Origin: Spirochaetaceae bacterium
Lineage (GTDB): Bacteria > Spirochaetota > Spirochaetia > Treponematales > Breznakiellaceae
Assembly: GCA_031278575.1 (NCBI GenBank)
Contig: JAITKD010000143.1
Span: forward strand, 1-6,341
Length of the DNA stretch: 6,341 bases
Reading direction: 5' to 3'
Shown: positions 5,575 through 6,341 of the stretch, piece after piece
Numbering within the stretch: the first letter of the stretch is position 1
Layout: every line of letters starts with the position of its first letter
The notes under the pieces: model-generated
Seen by the model: the letters and a program-made list of their open reading frames with translations, nothing else
Told to the model about the DNA's origin: nothing
Databases searched by the model: none
Made by a program: the position numbers and the translations under genes

Positions 5575-6341
5575 TTAACTTTGCTTTCGCATGACAAACC
5601 ACCCCGGTTTTCTTGCCCTATATGTATAATCGCCGTTTTTGTTTTGTACAAACAAGTATGCGGTTCCGGCGATGGTTTTAATCTCGTATTCCGGCGCGGT
5701 AACGCCGTCACCGTCTTCCATTTTTATCAAATTTTTTGTCCATGAATAAGCGGGTGATGTATAACCATTACACGTAAGGACGCCGTTTGCGGCAAATGCT
5801 AAACTTTCCAGCCAGCCGCCGTCAAAGTCTTCATCAATATCAGCCGGATCAAACCAGTCAATGATATAGATAAATTCAACCGTGATCCATGTTCCCAACG
5901 CCTCGGGATCGTTTTCAAAAGTCATGGTAGGGTTATCCGCAATTATGTATTCCATGCCCCTTTTCGTCGCGGTCGGCGTTATCGTGGATGACGCGGGTAT
6001 CCAGGGGTGGGATTCCCGGAAAGCGGCTTCGTTAAACGCCGCGATTTCAGCCTGATCGGCGGCGGTTGGAACATAGGGTATTTTCTGGTAATTTGTACAC
6101 ACAAAGGTATTGCCCGAGATCGTATAATCAAGCCGTACGGTATCAAAATAGGGCGTATCAATCGTTACCTGTGCCGCGGTAAATATGAGCTTTTCATTAC
6201 TATTGCTGATATTGATCCAGGTACCGGCCGGAAAGGCCCCGGCTCCGGTTTCCTGTAACAGCCAGATATCCGGTATATATGTATCTTTTCCGTTGCCCCG
6301 GCCCATCGGATTGTAAGCCAGCGCCTTCCCATCCGCGGACT
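5575..6341 (-). CDS. Probable secreted/lipocalin-like protein, C-terminal part (5' end outside window)
   Basis: The minus-strand frame ends at TAA 5577-5575 and is open to the window edge. The Met at 6306 is preceded in frame by SADGKALAYNP and has no ribosome site, so it is probably internal. The visible 254 or so residues look like beta-rich repeat units. An AGTWINISNSNEKLIFTA stretch followed by LDYTISGNTF resembles the GTW...NEKLIF units of spirochaetal lipoproteins. A later LGTWITVEFIYIIDWFDP, SWTKNLI, YEIKTIAGTAYLFVQ, NGDYTYRARKPGWFVMRK series resembles a lipocalin-like domain seen at the C-terminus of various Firmicute hypothetical and regulatory proteins, usually with WKSGDY where this has QNKNGDY. 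Abundant Tyr/Trp/Asp/Thr and few Lys/Arg fit an extracytoplasmic protein, but any signal peptide would lie outside the window. Function is unknown. G+C is clearly lower than in the lar genes. Confidence 0.65.
   Translation of the reverse strand, partial: SADGKALAYNPMGRGNGKDTYIPDIWLLQETGAGAFPAGTWINISNSNEKLIFTAAQVTIDTPYFDTVRLDYTISGNTFVCTNYQKIPYVPTAADQAEIAAFNEAAFRESHPWIPASSTITPTATKRGMEYIIADNPTMTFENDPEALGTWITVEFIYIIDWFDPADIDEDFDGGWLESLAFAANGVLTCNGYTSPAYSWTKNLIKMEDGDGVTAPEYEIKTIAGTAYLFVQNKNGDYTYRARKPGWFVMRKQS

Noticed and set aside
6007..6258. Plus-strand 83-codon frame in the terminal region
   Set aside because: It is antisense to the longer minus-strand frame that carries recognisable repeat-like protein segments; it has no motif or ribosome site of its own.

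Overview
The window is a stretch of bacterial chromosome carrying ordinary housekeeping and cofactor genes with mobile-element debris between them. Coding DNA up to about position 5190 is G+C-rich: one sampled line in larB is about 68%. It uses many CGG/CCC/GGG codons, and two genes have TTG starts. DapL-type lysine synthesis, a DUF3842 protein, a nickel-pincer (lar) cluster and a Treponema-like lipocalin-type secreted protein together suggest an anaerobic bacterium, perhaps a spirochaete of the Treponema group, with anaerobic Firmicutes as the alternative. That assignment is inference; no rRNA or other decisive marker is present.

Layout. (1) 1-498: the C-terminal part of LL-diaminopimelate aminotransferase (dapL), cut by the window edge. 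(2) 602-1018: a DUF3842 protein behind a sigma70-type promoter that sits so close to the ATG that the mRNA may be leaderless. (3) 1019-1155: a 137-bp non-coding element with imperfect terminal inverted repeats, strong internal hairpins and a 4-bp CTAA flanking duplication. It looks like an IS5-type MITE inserted exactly at the stop codon of the DUF3842 gene. (4) 1187-1366: a good promoter and a leader of about 145 nt. (5) 1367-5189: a compact operon larE-larC-larB-era. (6) 5258-5515: a decayed fragment of an ISAs1-family transposase. (7) 5531-5564: a perfect 13-bp GC-rich hairpin between convergent genes. (8) 5575-6341, minus strand: the C-terminal part of a probable secreted/lipocalin-like protein, open to the window edge, with lower G+C (about 48-52% in sampled lines).

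The core of the window is the lar operon. LarB carboxylates nicotinic acid adenine dinucleotide and hydrolyses it, LarE adds sulfur in two rounds, and LarC inserts nickel in a CTP-dependent step. The product is the nickel-pincer nucleotide (NPN) cofactor of lactate racemase LarA and its relatives. No larA-type enzyme is visible, so the user of the cofactor must lie elsewhere. LarE has three cysteines that suggest the [4Fe-4S]-cluster type rather than the single-use sacrificial-cysteine type. LarC is one uninterrupted reading frame with a strongly His-rich insert. era, a ribosome-assembly GTPase, is translationally coupled to larB.

I see no clear sign of a wholly new system. The most informative items are the MITE-like insertion that recreates a stop codon, the [4Fe-4S]-type LarE, the unexplained lar leader and the lar-era coupling.
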